From contig CM057003.1 in assembly GCA_029891345.1 (NCBI GenBank), forward strand, positions 13,556,709-13,620,708: DNA of 64,000 nucleotides, in the 5' to 3' direction. The position numbers and the translations under genes were made by a program. The notes under the pieces were generated by a model. That model was given only the letters and a program-made list of their open reading frames with translations. It ran no database searches and was not told the origin of the DNA. The DNA is from Dryococelus australis. Lineage: Eukaryota > Arthropoda > Insecta > Phasmatodea > Phasmatidae. Below, piece after piece: positions 15,480 to 26,229 of the stretch. The stretch's first letter is position 1, and each line of letters begins with the position of its first letter.

Positions 15480-16885
15480 CGCTATGTTATGTCACGAGAA
15501 TCGTTTAACATATTTCAACCAAATTTTGTACGATGACAGCGCAGGATGTAAGAAATTAATTAAGAGGGCCAAAATGTTATTGTACCATTTTGGAAGCCAG
15601 TACAATATGAAAAAAATCAAGCTTTTATGTTATATCTCGGGAACCCAGATTTCTTCTAAATTTGGGATTGAGTTATACTATTTTATGCGATTTACATGTG
15701 TCAGGCAGTTATTTTCAAAATAGGCGACCATGTCAATAATTTATGATTATCTGCTACATCTAACATACCATTTAACCGACTTCAGCCAATTTTATAATGC
15801 AGAAAGTACAGTACATATTGCAGTTATCAAATGTGTCAACATACAACCTTTTCGTCAGACATTTTGTAAGATAGTAACACTTGAAAAATAAAGATTTTAT
15901 GTCATATCTCTGGAAACAATCAAGCGATTCGTACCAAATTTGGCGGTTAAGTAATGCTACGGTAGGTAATGTAATCTGCCATGTTTTATTTGGTCAGAAA
16001 TGTATTTATGAAATGTCGGAAATATAAATTGTGTACATTGCTATGCTATATATACAAAACCTTGAAACCAGTTCCAACTTAGCTTTCTTTGCTTTTACAA
16101 TAATCAAAGCATCTACACAAATACTCTTCTGTCCACCATTTTGTAAGATAGTGTGATACGAATAAATCAAGTTTTGTTATATCTCAGTAAACAAACAACT
16201 GATTCTTGCCGAATTTGGCAAAAACGTAGATCTACAGCAGGTCATGTAAACTGACGTGTTTTAAGTGGACCAGACGCCTGTTTTCAAAATGGCGGCAATA
16301 CAAATATGTTATCTTAGTATTCTATAGCTACGAAACCATGAGACCCATTTTAATTTAACTTTCTCTGCTGTCAGTATCTATGCAAGCATAAAATGAGCAA
16401 GACTTAAAACATAAACCCATTTTTCCATCATTTTGGAAAGTGCAAAATGAAACATTAAGCTTTTGCATTCTATCTAGGGAAAAAATTCACTGATACCCAC
16501 CAAATTCAGGTGATAAGTTATACTTTAGTAGACCATTAAAATTTATATTATGTAAGAATATTAAAAAAATAACAGCCATGTAAATATGTATGGTTAGTAT
16601 GCCATACATCTCAAACATCAACTTAACTTGATATGTAGTAGGTTTCTATGCCAAGCATAGACTGTACCATCACATAACCATTTTATCTTATATTAATGAA
16701 GATAGCACTCTGTAAGATAATGGAACTTTTATGCAATCTGTTGGGGACCAATCTACCAATTCCCACTTAATATTGCACACAAGAAGTGCAAACAGTAGAC
16801 CACGTATATTTACACTCTTAGATTGTGTCTGGTAGTATTTACAATAAGGTTACCATATAAATGATTTATATTAATTTGTCATGTT
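15480..16885. repeat. Degenerate tandem array, left part (about 140/275-bp period)
   Basis: A block of the type CTTTTATGTTATATCTCGGG followed by an ACCAAATTTGG-like word recurs near 15482, 15622, 15894, 16172, 16458 and 16727. Most spacings are 269-286 bp, and one is about 140 bp. A companion block (TTTTGTAAGATAGTG type) and another containing TTTTCAAAATGGCGG recur in step, which suggests a dimeric unit of two related half-units. Copies are strongly diverged, so the array is old. It resumes on the far side of the LINE at about 23306. Confidence 0.75.
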
Positions 16886-17760
16886 TATCACAGTTTCCAG
16901 TGGAAGCAGTGCTGGCTTCTCCAAACCTCCCTTCTAGATGGCTGATACCTATAAACAGGTTATACCTAGAGCACTGCTTTCTACTCTTTACGTTAACTCC
17001 TGCAAAGCAAAGTTATAAATCGGCTCTTTTTCTTCAGGATCCGCCAGGAACTTCGCAATTTCTACTAGCCATCTTGCTAGGCCAAAAATAAAAGTTTTCT
17101 ATTCTACTCACACTCACACTTGCTCCGTCCAAACATTTGTCCTTCTTTTACAAACAAAATGCACATATATTTAAGCATGGCGGCATATCCTTTATCTACA
17201 TTGTGCGGCCCAGTGCGCTCGGTTGGTGCAGGACTTAGATTCGGGGGATGACCGGTAAGCCAGAATCATTTCTCTCCTCCTCGCCCCCCGGATGCATAGG
17301 GCAAGTCATACCACACTGCAGTATTTCGTTGCATTCTCTTTCACACACACACACACATACACTCATTCAATTCATACTGCTGTTGGCCACTCTCATGATC
17401 CTGTTCTCTGTCTCACTCCTTCAGGAACTTCGTTCCCGCCTTCCGGTATTCACATTCCGTTGCTTTCGCCTGAGTCGTCATTGGGTTACTTCCTGAAGCA
17501 AGACAAAGCTCGTATCCAAGAAGCAGACATATTCGGGTAGTGTCACATTCGGTAGGTTGGGAGGAGGGGGAATGGTTCTTGTTAGGTTGGTTAATATTCT
17601 ACTCCCGTTTCACGATCTTCCAATCCCTATTTTGGGTGCAGCTGGGAGGGGGGCCTGTGGACCCATTTTCGATCCCCCTTCCCCCACAGTATCCCTCCAT
17701 TGGTTTTGGTTTCGCGCTATGGGTAAAATTGTTGGTCTCATGTTGTGATGGTCTTCCAAC
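16886..17760. other. 3' region of the LINE with possible embedded SINE-like piece
   Basis: No open gene. It contains a (CA)n tract at about 17341-17362. A stretch near 17215-17265 reads like a worn tRNA-type SINE head (GCTCGGTTGGTGCAGGACTT), but its B box is not convincing. The exact 3' end of the LINE is inferred only from the interrupted tandem array. Confidence 0.4.
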
Positions 17761-18720
17761 TTTCTGATACCACCCGAAACGAAGAACTACTACCTTACCA
17801 CAGTGTACCCCATGAAGGGCACACTGGAGTCAAAAGTACGCCTCCTGTATGTATGGACGGCATCCTTGAAAACCTCGGCCTCAGAGAATTTCTCGCCTCT
17901 GTGCCAGTAGCACTCCCTGAGCAAGCTCTGGAGTGCACCGTTCGGAGTGGGCAGACCTGCCTGAGCGACTACGAGTCTGTCCACTGCCTCCATGCGGGGG
18001 AAGAGGATTTTGTCTCTCCCCTCCATCTGCCTGACAACGATGGCCAGGGCTTCCAACAGTGTATTGGGTTCTTCAAGCTTTGACAGATATGTCCCTTGGA
18101 TTATTTCTTCGTAATCACAGTTGCTCTTCAGGGTGCGCTCCCACAGGCCAAGCCTGTACCGCTGCATCCACATTGTTTCGCTCATCCGGCCAGTTTATTA
18201 TTATTGCTCTCTCTATGTAAGAATGCTTCCCTGTACACCTCAGTTTACCTCGGTTGTACAATTCTGACCTCCTCCATAGGTACCCTCGCTTCCTTTGCCT
18301 CTCTGGCCCGGTTCATTTCGCAGACTGTTTTCTGTATATTATCCCTTATTAATTGATTCATGTTTCGGGATATATTAGCGAAGCCTTCCCTGACGAAAAC
18401 CACCGGGTTCCACGTACAAGGCCATCCATCATGTGTTTTCTCTGTTTTTTCCTGGTCAGTGCTTCTTTCTTTTTCCAGGTTTATAACTTTCATTATAGAC
18501 CTAGATTTCGGTAACTCATTCCCCTTTTAATTGCTCTCCCATCCAGTGCCAGGCAGCAGCTGGGAGGGGGCCTTTGGACTCCTTTTCGAACTCCCTCCCC
18601 AAGCTGTATCCATCTAACAGATGTTTTTGGTCCAGTTTTCACAGGAACTACTTCCTGCTCACGTCCTGTCCTGATTGGGCGAGGCGTGAGAGGGCTCCCT
18701 TTACTCACCCAAGACCAAAA
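17760..18720 (-). pseudogene. Extra coding-like tract downstream of the LINE ORF2
   Basis: Beyond the C-terminal Cys-His motif of ORF2, where R1 elements normally end soon, two open pieces remain on the same strand. One is 18493-18245 (82 codons, with REGFANISRNMNQLIRDNIQ) and the other 18185-17790 (131 codons, with NTLLEALAIVVRQMEGRDK). Both have protein-like, helix-rich composition, but I do not recognise a family. The tract is bracketed by two similar segments, each with GCAGCTGGGAGGGGG at its core, near 17630 and 18552. It may be a long ORF2 tail, an extra ORF, or sequence from a related element joined here. Confidence 0.45.
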
Positions 18721-18899
18721 CCTTAGGAAATATGTGTTCAGCCATTTTGACTATTCACATCATCCTCATCAACCAGACTGTCCCCTACTTCGCCACTCAG
18801 ATTGTGGATCGACCACCAGACGCCGAATTCTTCATTCCTCTTCCCTTTCGCTGTTAGGTACATAAGTAACTCAGGTGCCACGATATTGTCTCGGAGTAT

Positions 18900-21137
18900 G
18901 GTCTGGAGGTCTAAGGGTCCATGTTTCCACTCAAATTTGATTCTTATGTCCTCGATCTTAGGACATTCTACTACGTGGGTGGAGGTATCGGGACAACATA
19001 CGCCACACAGTCGGGATGGTCAACCAATCCCATAGATAACAGCTTCGCCTTGAAATTCCCATGTCTGGTAAAGAACTGCGCTGTGTAGTGAACTATTTCA
19101 AGTCACCATATGCACAGCCTCTCACTTACATCTGGGAAGATCTCATGGGTAATCTTACCCTTGTCCGAGTTATCCCATCTAGATTGCCACAGTTTTAATG
19201 TGGTCTCCTTAATAACCTATAAATCCTCTAGGGGGAATTGCTTGCACCCATTTTCTCCTTGCTATTTCTCCTCATTTCTTAATCAGAAGATCCAGTGCGA
19301 TTTCTACAGCTATTACTTGCAAGGCATAATTTGAAGCCATCCTATAGACCTTGGTTACCCCCTTAATAGTGCCACTCTTTGCACACTAATTACTCTCCTT
19401 TTGCCATGGACCTTTTCAACCTCTGGATACCATGCCCCACAGGTATACATCAGTATCGGGAGGAAAACACTTCTGTACATTAACTTCAATATCTTGTAGC
19501 CGAGACCCCAGTTTGCCAGAGCCACAGCCCTGAGCTTTTGAAACATCACCACGGCTTTGTTCGCCACAGGTAATATAATATCATCTCGTAGATGATCCTG
19601 GGGCACTCCAACAATCGCAGCTGCCACAAAATTTGCAGCCACCATGCATAGCCGAATGCGCCAGATTATCCTGGTATACTGCTACACATAGGTCTCTGTG
19701 TACTTTCTTACTTGGTTCACCATGTCAATGACTGTTTTATCCGTTCCTTTGTCTCGTACAAAGCCGTACTGTTTTTGGTGTAACCCCTGAACTACTTCCA
19801 GATATTCTATCAGTCTCTTGTTCAGTAAATGCTCCAGCATTTTCTCCATAACTGACGAGAGCGTTATCGGTCTGCATGATTTGGCTTTTCTCTGGTTCTT
19901 CCCTCCTCCTTTATACAGTATTTTCAGGAGGCCAATCTTCCACACATCAGGTAATATACCAGTTTCCAGACAGTCATTAACCAGGTTTAGCAATTCAATC
20001 CATATCCTTGGATATGGCCTCAGTAGCATTTATCCAGCTAGGCCATCCAAACCTGGTGACGTCTTTAGCTTCTTTTTTGTGACAATTTGATCCAGTTCTT
20101 TCAGGAAGAAGTGTTCTGTGTTCTCAATAGCAATATTCTGGTCCATCATGGTACGCACCTCCTGGCGGTACTCCGATTCCCCTATCCTAGAATCGTCTGG
20201 TAACAGGATATCCACGACATGCTTTGTGTTCTCCTCAAAGGACTGCAAAATACGTACATCAGCCTCAAGAGCTGGAAGCTCCTCTGAGTACCTTAATTTA
20301 CCTGTCACAAATCCGATAGACCAAACCCTAAGGATTCTCATTCCCCCTTACTGTTACAAGCTCCCTCCAGGCCATCTGTCCCTTCTTCCTCAGCTTTCTC
20401 TGGTACTCCCCTCTTACGACATTGTACTGTTCCACAGCCCTTTGCCTTCGTTCAGGCTCATAGGTTCTTTTGAACCTTTTATACAATTTCTTGACCATCT
20501 TATGCATTATCTTAGTTCGTCATCCCACCAAGGATGATGAGGAACCTTCCAGGAAACCTGGGGATTACTTCCTCACAAAAGTCAATAATTATCTTTACCA
20601 AGTTATCTGCTCTTTCATCAATGGTCATCTCCTCCCTTTTCTTCATTTAAGATGTCAGTCCTCTTAGCAGTACACTGTCGAAGAGGGGCCAATCTGCCTT
20701 AGCTGTTATGTATCTAGGTTTAGTTGGCGAATCCATTCCCTTACCATCCATCTGAATGGTGAATAGGATAATTTTGTGGTCGCCACATCAGAAACTATCC
20801 AATCCCCAATACAATCAGCTGCCTGTGCCGTCGATATACGATTCTGTATCGTGGGCAGGCGACAAATATGTCGCTTCATGTCCAGGTGTCACCGGACATG
20901 TATGTTACCGGACAATTCCATAGCTCCGATTTGGCATTGACATCAGTGGCAAATATGATGCTCTTCTCCTTTGCTCTGTTTATTATCACTTCCCATTAGT
21001 CGAATGTTTACCAACTGGGTCTTGGGGTTGGAAGTGTGACGATACTATCATCATACTCCTTTCTCCCATTTACACCTTAACACACGCATGGTGCATATTC
21101 GATAGTGCTTCCATGGGGATATATGTAATCTTGGGGT

Positions 21138-21217
<80 letters not shown>

Positions 21218-21399
21218 ATTGCCTTCTCTCCCTATATGGCAAAACAACCTTGGAGACTTGGTATTTTTCCTCTGAGCAGGTAAGGTTCCTGCATCAGTAC
21301 CATGTCCAGACGTTGCTCCACCACTGTTCTGTGCAGTTCCATTGTTGGAACTTCGCCCCTCTGCAGGTTAATTCACCCCAACTGCAGCAGTGTGAGTCC
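18900..21399 (-). pseudogene. LINE ORF2 (endonuclease and reverse transcriptase), broken, palm deleted
   Basis: The endonuclease begins near 21360 with RTVVEQRLDMVLMQEPYLL, where QEPY is a catalytic motif. It is interrupted by an expanded TA run and continues with a degraded IIFATDVNAKSELW block near 20950. Reverse-transcriptase fingers lie at 20341-19682 (ILYKGGGKNQRKAKSCRPIT, then EKMLEHLLNKRLIEYL and QKQYGFVRDKGTDKTV). The sequence then jumps to the thumb at 19645-19355 (ANKAVVMFQKLRAVALANWG, then LPILMYTCGAWYPEVEKVHG). The palm, with its FADD catalytic pair, is absent between these two pieces. A CGVCCPDTSTHVVECPKIED Cys-His motif lies near 18935-19005. Several stops and frameshifts occur. 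Confidence 0.85.
21144..21214. repeat. (TA)n microsatellite inside the LINE endonuclease
   Basis: About 71 bases of TA dinucleotides lie between recognisable endonuclease segments of ORF2. The expansion or insertion therefore came after, or contributed to, the loss of function. Confidence 0.96.
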
Positions 21400-22962
21400 T
21401 CTAATCATATTGGGTTCTTTCGAGCTCCAGAGCCAACATTCTCTGCTGGACTGGACAGTCTGAAGAGCCCACTTTATGGCTCGTCTTTCGCTTTATCTTT
21501 CGTGCAATTTGCACACCTAGTTGGTTCATCCTTCTTTTTACATTCGGCAAATATGTGCTTCTTTTCTGCACAACCAGATCACACCATTTCGGATTTTTCA
21601 CTTTTCCTTTAAGTGTCCGTATCCTTGACACTTAAAACACCTCGCAGGCACGAGGTAATCTCTCACTCTACAACGTTGGAACCCTATATACAGGGACCCT
21701 TGTTTCATACACATCTGGCGTAGTGGTGGGGTTACCACCAGAACCATGTTCCTTTTTTCCTTACTGTCCCGAGGCCCTGTTCTAAAACGCACCATGGCAT
21801 TTTCCTAAATTCCTCTTCAGCGAGCTGACTCTTTGAAGTTCTGGACACACAGTGTCCAGAAACTTCGTATTGTCATGTTCCCTGGATCCCAGTTCTTCCA
21901 TACTTTTGTTATTTCGGAGTTCGAGGAGAGTTTCATTATCCTCAGCCTCTAGGAGGATTGTCCCTTTGCCCACTTGCCGTACATTTCTTATTTTGAGCCC
22001 TTCCTGCACAGAGTCCAGCATCTTGAGTTTCTCCTTAGTCTGGTCGGACTTTCCTTCCCCCTCCTTTGGGTAGATATGCACAGTCTTTTTTAGTATCAGG
22101 TTGCCTCCCCTGGACAACCTGCCACTCGTCTGGTCGGGGTACTGTTTGCCCTTGCCGCTTCTGGGATTTCTATTCTTTCGCAATCTCTGTGAAAGACTAT
22201 GGTGGAGCCACATGCCTTTCAAGCACTACAGCTGTTTGTGGACTTGCCTACAGCAGATCAATTACTTTCCTCACTTCTGTAAGTCCCTTGTTCTCTGCAG
22301 CTAGTTCTGCATTTCTTCTTACCTGAAGATCCAACAGGGCCTTCAGGCGCATCACCTTCGGGAGGAGGAAGTTAGCACATTACTTGTTCACCTTTTTACA
22401 CTTGTCTGTATTATATTCCGTTATTTCTTATAATGCCTGCTAGGACTCATTATGTACAATCTCATAATTGAGTTCTTCCTGAGGGGGCCCTCTCGCCTCA
22501 GTGACATACTCCTGAGAAGGTTCAGATTCCATCTCCTTCTCTCCCTCTGTTACCACCTGAGTGCTAATGCCGCCCTCAGCAGCACTCTTTTGTCCCTTTT
22601 GATGACAATCTGTGATCATCTTTGAGATGACCTTAATCTCCTGTCCCCAAACCAGGGGCAGAACACTCTAAGCCAGTCAGCTTCAGCCTTACTTGGAACC
22701 AACACCTGGTTCCAGACAGTTTCATTGTCCAATATTCTCTCTACATAGTAGAGAGTCTTATCCTTGGCCACTCCTGCAAAAGGAGCGCAGGTCATCAGGA
22801 ACCCTTTTCTCTGTACCATCGGTCCTGCAAAAATCCTTGTAGGTGCCATCTGGTATGCACGGTATCAGAGGTCCTTCTTAGACAATGTCATGGTCTTTGT
22901 TACCTTTTACTTATTGAGGATCTCCGCCTCTGAGGCCGTAGCCTCTATTTGGGGCTAGTGGC
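21400..22962 (-). pseudogene. LINE ORF1 (gag-like nucleic-acid chaperone), broken
   Basis: The N-terminal piece at 22849-22616 includes GVAKDKTLYYVERILDNE. A basic and acidic low-complexity middle follows, then a piece at 22222-21782 (residues such as KTVHIYPKEGEGKSDQ and VRQVGKGTILLEAEDNE) that looks like the RRM-like or PRE_C2HC region of LINE ORF1 proteins. A piece at 21795-21598 ends with RCFKCQGYGHL, a CCHC zinc knuckle. Further degenerate knuckles (an SSDCP piece) lie at 21631-21401. The pieces are in different frames, so the gene is dead. An intact protein of this kind coats LINE RNA in the ribonucleoprotein particle. Confidence 0.8.
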
Positions 22963-23305
22963 CGTTGACCACCGCCCCACCTGTTGCTGCCTTTACCCTG
23001 TTCGGTACGGTACTGCCCTCTTAAAAGTATAAGGACTTATAGCAACGCACTACCAACAGAGCTGGTAGGTTGACTTAGAGCCTTAACTCGTTGTCACCAC
23101 CAGCCCATGTTGAGGGGGGCAGTACAACAGCACTTTTGTTACTGAGTTAAAAACCCAGATAGCTTGGCAGAATGCCGCATTCAAGCGTCTTTTTGAAAAC
23201 TAGAGAGCAGTACTACGTCACTCTCTAGTTGTCACTGCTCACCCTAGCAGTGTAGGTTTTCTCAGGATGTTCAATTATTTCTCCAATCACTTGGGTGGTA
23301 CCTTG

Positions 23306-23840
23306 TACCCAAACAATTTAAGAAATTTCAACTTAAGTTTTTATGCTGAGAGTATATATTAAAAGCATCAAAAGTGCTTATTGGGATTATCTTTTGGCTG
23401 CCTTCTCGTAAGATATTGTGAAGTGACAAAATGTAATATTTATTGCATATGTTTGAGAACCAATCAACTATTTCCTACCGAATTTTTCACAAAAATTATT
23501 GTAATATAGTATGACATATAAACTTCTAGGTAATTTTTTTCTTTTCAAAATTGCTGCTATATGAATTATTTAGTTAAGTTTGTCATATCTTTAAAAAATG
23601 TGTCACAATTTAACCAAACATTCTATGATAAAACTACTATTAAAGACATCTGAAATGCCTATACAGAGCCAGTTTTAGGCTTTATTTTACGAGTGCCAAA
23701 TGAAGAAACAAAGCTTTTATATAGTTCTGTATTTGGGTATTTAGAAATATTTTTTTCTGGAAAATTATGTTGTAGCATTACATCATGCATGGGTACCATT
23801 AGTGCTGTCCTTAACCAAATTGTGTATTTGTTGAAGCACT
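23306..23840. repeat. Degenerate tandem array, right part
   Basis: Continuation of the array at 15480-16885. A block with TTTCAACTTAAG and TTTTTATGCTGAG near 23325-23350 matches the array segment expected after the left break. The TATCTC-type blocks recur near 23432, 23573 (about 140 bp apart) and 23706. It runs up to the start of the kinase-like pseudogene. Confidence 0.65.
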
Positions 23841-23852
23841 GTGGAGCCTACC

Positions 23853-25082
23853 ATGACATCACCTGAAGAAATAACAGTGGAGCTGATGCAGCGGGTGTTG
23901 AGGGCAGCCAAGAATGACAACAGCATCATAGTACTTTCCCCTCTGAAGGTGGACGAGCTAAGCGAGGTTCAGCACTTCGCCAGTGGTATCAGTAGGGTGA
24001 AGGTAAAGCACACAATGGGTGTAGATCAGTCACAGGACACACTCTCACTCATCGTCAAGTTTGTTCTAAATAGCACAAATTTTTCACTTGTCACCATGTT
24101 TGTCAGGGAGATACAGATGTACGGCGAAATTCTCCCTAGAGTGTCTACCCTCCTGACTAAGGTATTACCAGATCATCATACAGACTTCTTCCCGCAAGCA
24201 TACTTTACTCAGAATATCCCTAACTATATAATCGCCCTGGAAGATCTTGCTCCAAAGAGCTTCAAAGCACCCAAAAGAAATAATGGTCTGGATCTAAACC
24301 AGTGCCTGCTCGCTTTCAAGATGATTGCCAGATTCCATGCAGTTTCTGTGATCGTCCATCATGAGGATGAAAGTAGAAGTCTTTTTGAAGTTTTAGATAA
24401 GCACACATTTATATAAGAATCTTTGAGGGAGCAGATAAGGCACACATCTGGCAAAGTCTTGCTTGCAATGAGCCAAGTCGTGGAATCGTGGCCCGAGTTT
24501 GGCCACAAGTGGGGCAGCCGAATGAGGAACCATGCTCTGAAAATGCATGCAGACCTCGTGTCTGTCTGGAAGAGGAATGATGGCGCCTTCAACGTGTTGA
24601 ACCATGGTGACTTTGGTGTACACAATGTGATGTTCCGTGATTCCGAGTCCAGTGGGAAAGCAAAGGCCATAATGCTCATGAAATTCCAATGCTGCAGCTA
24701 TAGTTCTCTGGTGCTGGATCTTCACCAGTTCATCTTTACCAATGCCAACAACGAAGTCAATGTTTCACTCATGGAAACACTTCTGAAAGAGTACCACACC
24801 GAACTTATATCCACCCTATAAGCGCTGGGTGCACCACAAGAACAAACCATCTCACTGGCAGAGCTGATACAAGAATTTGACAACAAGATGTTGTTTGGCT
24901 TCTATTATGCCGTCTGTGTACTACCCTTGTTCAACATCAAAGCAGAATCCGATTTAAGTGCTGAAGAAATGTATAATTTAGCTTGTACAGATATCGAAAA
25001 ATTTCAATCTCAGCTGTCTGATTCATACATTAAAACTTTGAAGATACTCCTACCAATTTTTAGCCAAAAGAATGAAATTTAG
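23853..25082 (+). pseudogene. Ecdysteroid-kinase-like (EcKL, CHK/DUF227) pseudogene, full length, intronless
   Basis: EcKL proteins are insect small-molecule kinases related to choline and aminoglycoside kinases; some phosphorylate ecdysteroids, others probably act in detoxification. From the ATG at 23853 one frame runs 410 codons to the stop at 25080-25082, the usual family length. It is broken only by TAA at 24414-24416 and TAA at 24819-24821; I see no frameshift. Family marks are an ALEDLAPKSFKAPKRNNGLD block (near residue 129), NQCLLAFKMIARFHAVS before the first stop, and NHGDFGVHNVMF, which keeps the HGD catalytic Asp. The following metal-binding DFQ motif (usually VDFQ) reads MKFQ, so that Asp is lost. 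The stops and lost Asp argue for a pseudogene. Lack of introns suggests retroposition, but I see no poly-A tail or target duplication. It directly follows the tandem array. Confidence 0.88.
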
Positions 25083-26200
25083 TTTTCTAACATAAATCTC
25101 AATACATATGAAATATCTTAGCTTTTCTTATGCTAAAAATGAGTGCTAATTTTGTATTTAATATAATAATTCTAAATTATTTTCAATATATATCATGAAT
25201 AAGGGAATCATTGTGTTATATTTATCCTTTTTTCGGCAATATTATCGTATGCTTAACTCAAAAGCAAGACAAATTTAGGTTTAAGGTTGTTTTCCAAGAA
25301 GTGTTCTGCGACAACTGACACTTTCTTGAACAATATATTTTTATTGCATTGCGTAAACTCACTTCGACGTACACTAAAACATAACTGATGTTTGCGTCAA
25401 CAGCAGACGTGATTAAAGGGTACCAAATAAACATACCGTTCACATTAACAACATAAATAGATTGTCACGGAGCAGGAGCACACACAGGAAACTCAAACTC
25501 CTTGGCAGTGACCATACTTCACACCATCTGTCATACCAATCACTTTCACCAAGCAAATGAGTATTTCCAAAGATATTTAGAAAAGTGATTAAAACAAAAT
25601 GCTTTACCAATCCCTTGAAACCCCTTACAACAATTACCCCCAAAATTGTAAGAAATTATCAAAAACAAATTCCAGTATTATTTTCCTTTATTTATTTTTT
25701 ATATTCTTTTTATAGACGATGCCCAAAGATACAAAAGATGCCTGAAAATATAAAAATATAAAAGAGCCCAAAAGGTCCATTTTTTTTAAATAATAATGTA
25801 TGGTACAAGAAAATATTTACATATTTGATTACATATCGAATGGGCTAACAAAATTCTCTTTACCAATAAATAAGGTTACAAAATTAAACTACTTATCTTG
25901 CAAATATTAATGCTTCAAAATTGTTATGTTTGTTTGTTTTCCCTATCTTTAAACATTATATGTCCATAATTAAAAGTATCTTTAAAAACATTGCAGGATT
26001 TGCCATGTGCCTGTTTGTTCACATGTATGTCCCTATCGTGTGTGTTGTGTTTTGTCCTCCTGTATGTCCTCTGGGGTGCGTCCACCCCGCATTTATAGTA
26101 TATGCAGAACACTGTCGTGTGTGGAGGAAAATTACAGATCACGATAGATCATTTCGGCGGAAACACAAGTTCAGTTATTTAAAATTCTTCATTATGTGTA
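25083..26200. other. Unannotated AT-rich stretch
   Basis: No gene recognised. The first 150 bases may be the former 3' flank of the kinase-like pseudogene. A short A/T-rich patch at 25680-25800 has no clear repeat structure. Confidence 0.45.
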
Positions 26201-26229
26201 ATGAACCATCGGACAGTCGCTAAGCGCTG

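Larger units (their letters stand above)
16886..23305 (-). mobile_element. R1-clade non-LTR retrotransposon (LINE), about 6.4 kb, defective
   Basis: Minus-strand LINE. In 5' to 3' order of the element: a presumed 5' UTR (about 23305-22960), a gag-like ORF1 with CCHC knuckles (about 22960-21400), and an ORF2 with AP-type endonuclease, reverse transcriptase, thumb and a C-terminal CCHC motif (about 21400-18900). A long tract follows down to about 16886, with further coding-like pieces. The boundaries come from the tandem repeat array, which stops near 16885 and resumes in the matching phase near 23306. The clade call rests on the thumb-region string ending SVQRVALLRG, followed by a YRMASNYALQVIA block, and on the C-terminal Cys-His motif, all typical of R1 relatives. 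Many stops and frameshifts are present and the central reverse-transcriptase palm is missing. Confidence 0.85.

Noticed and set aside
15480-16885. CRISPR-like array
   Set aside because: The repeated blocks are long, diverged and without short constant repeats; this is a eukaryotic degenerate tandem repeat.
17215-17265. tRNA-like sequence in the LINE 3' region
   Set aside because: The A-box resemblance is weak and the B box does not fit; too degraded to call a SINE with confidence.
24359-24725. Minus-strand frames opposite the kinase-like pseudogene
   Set aside because: They are antisense shadows of the EcKL frame.
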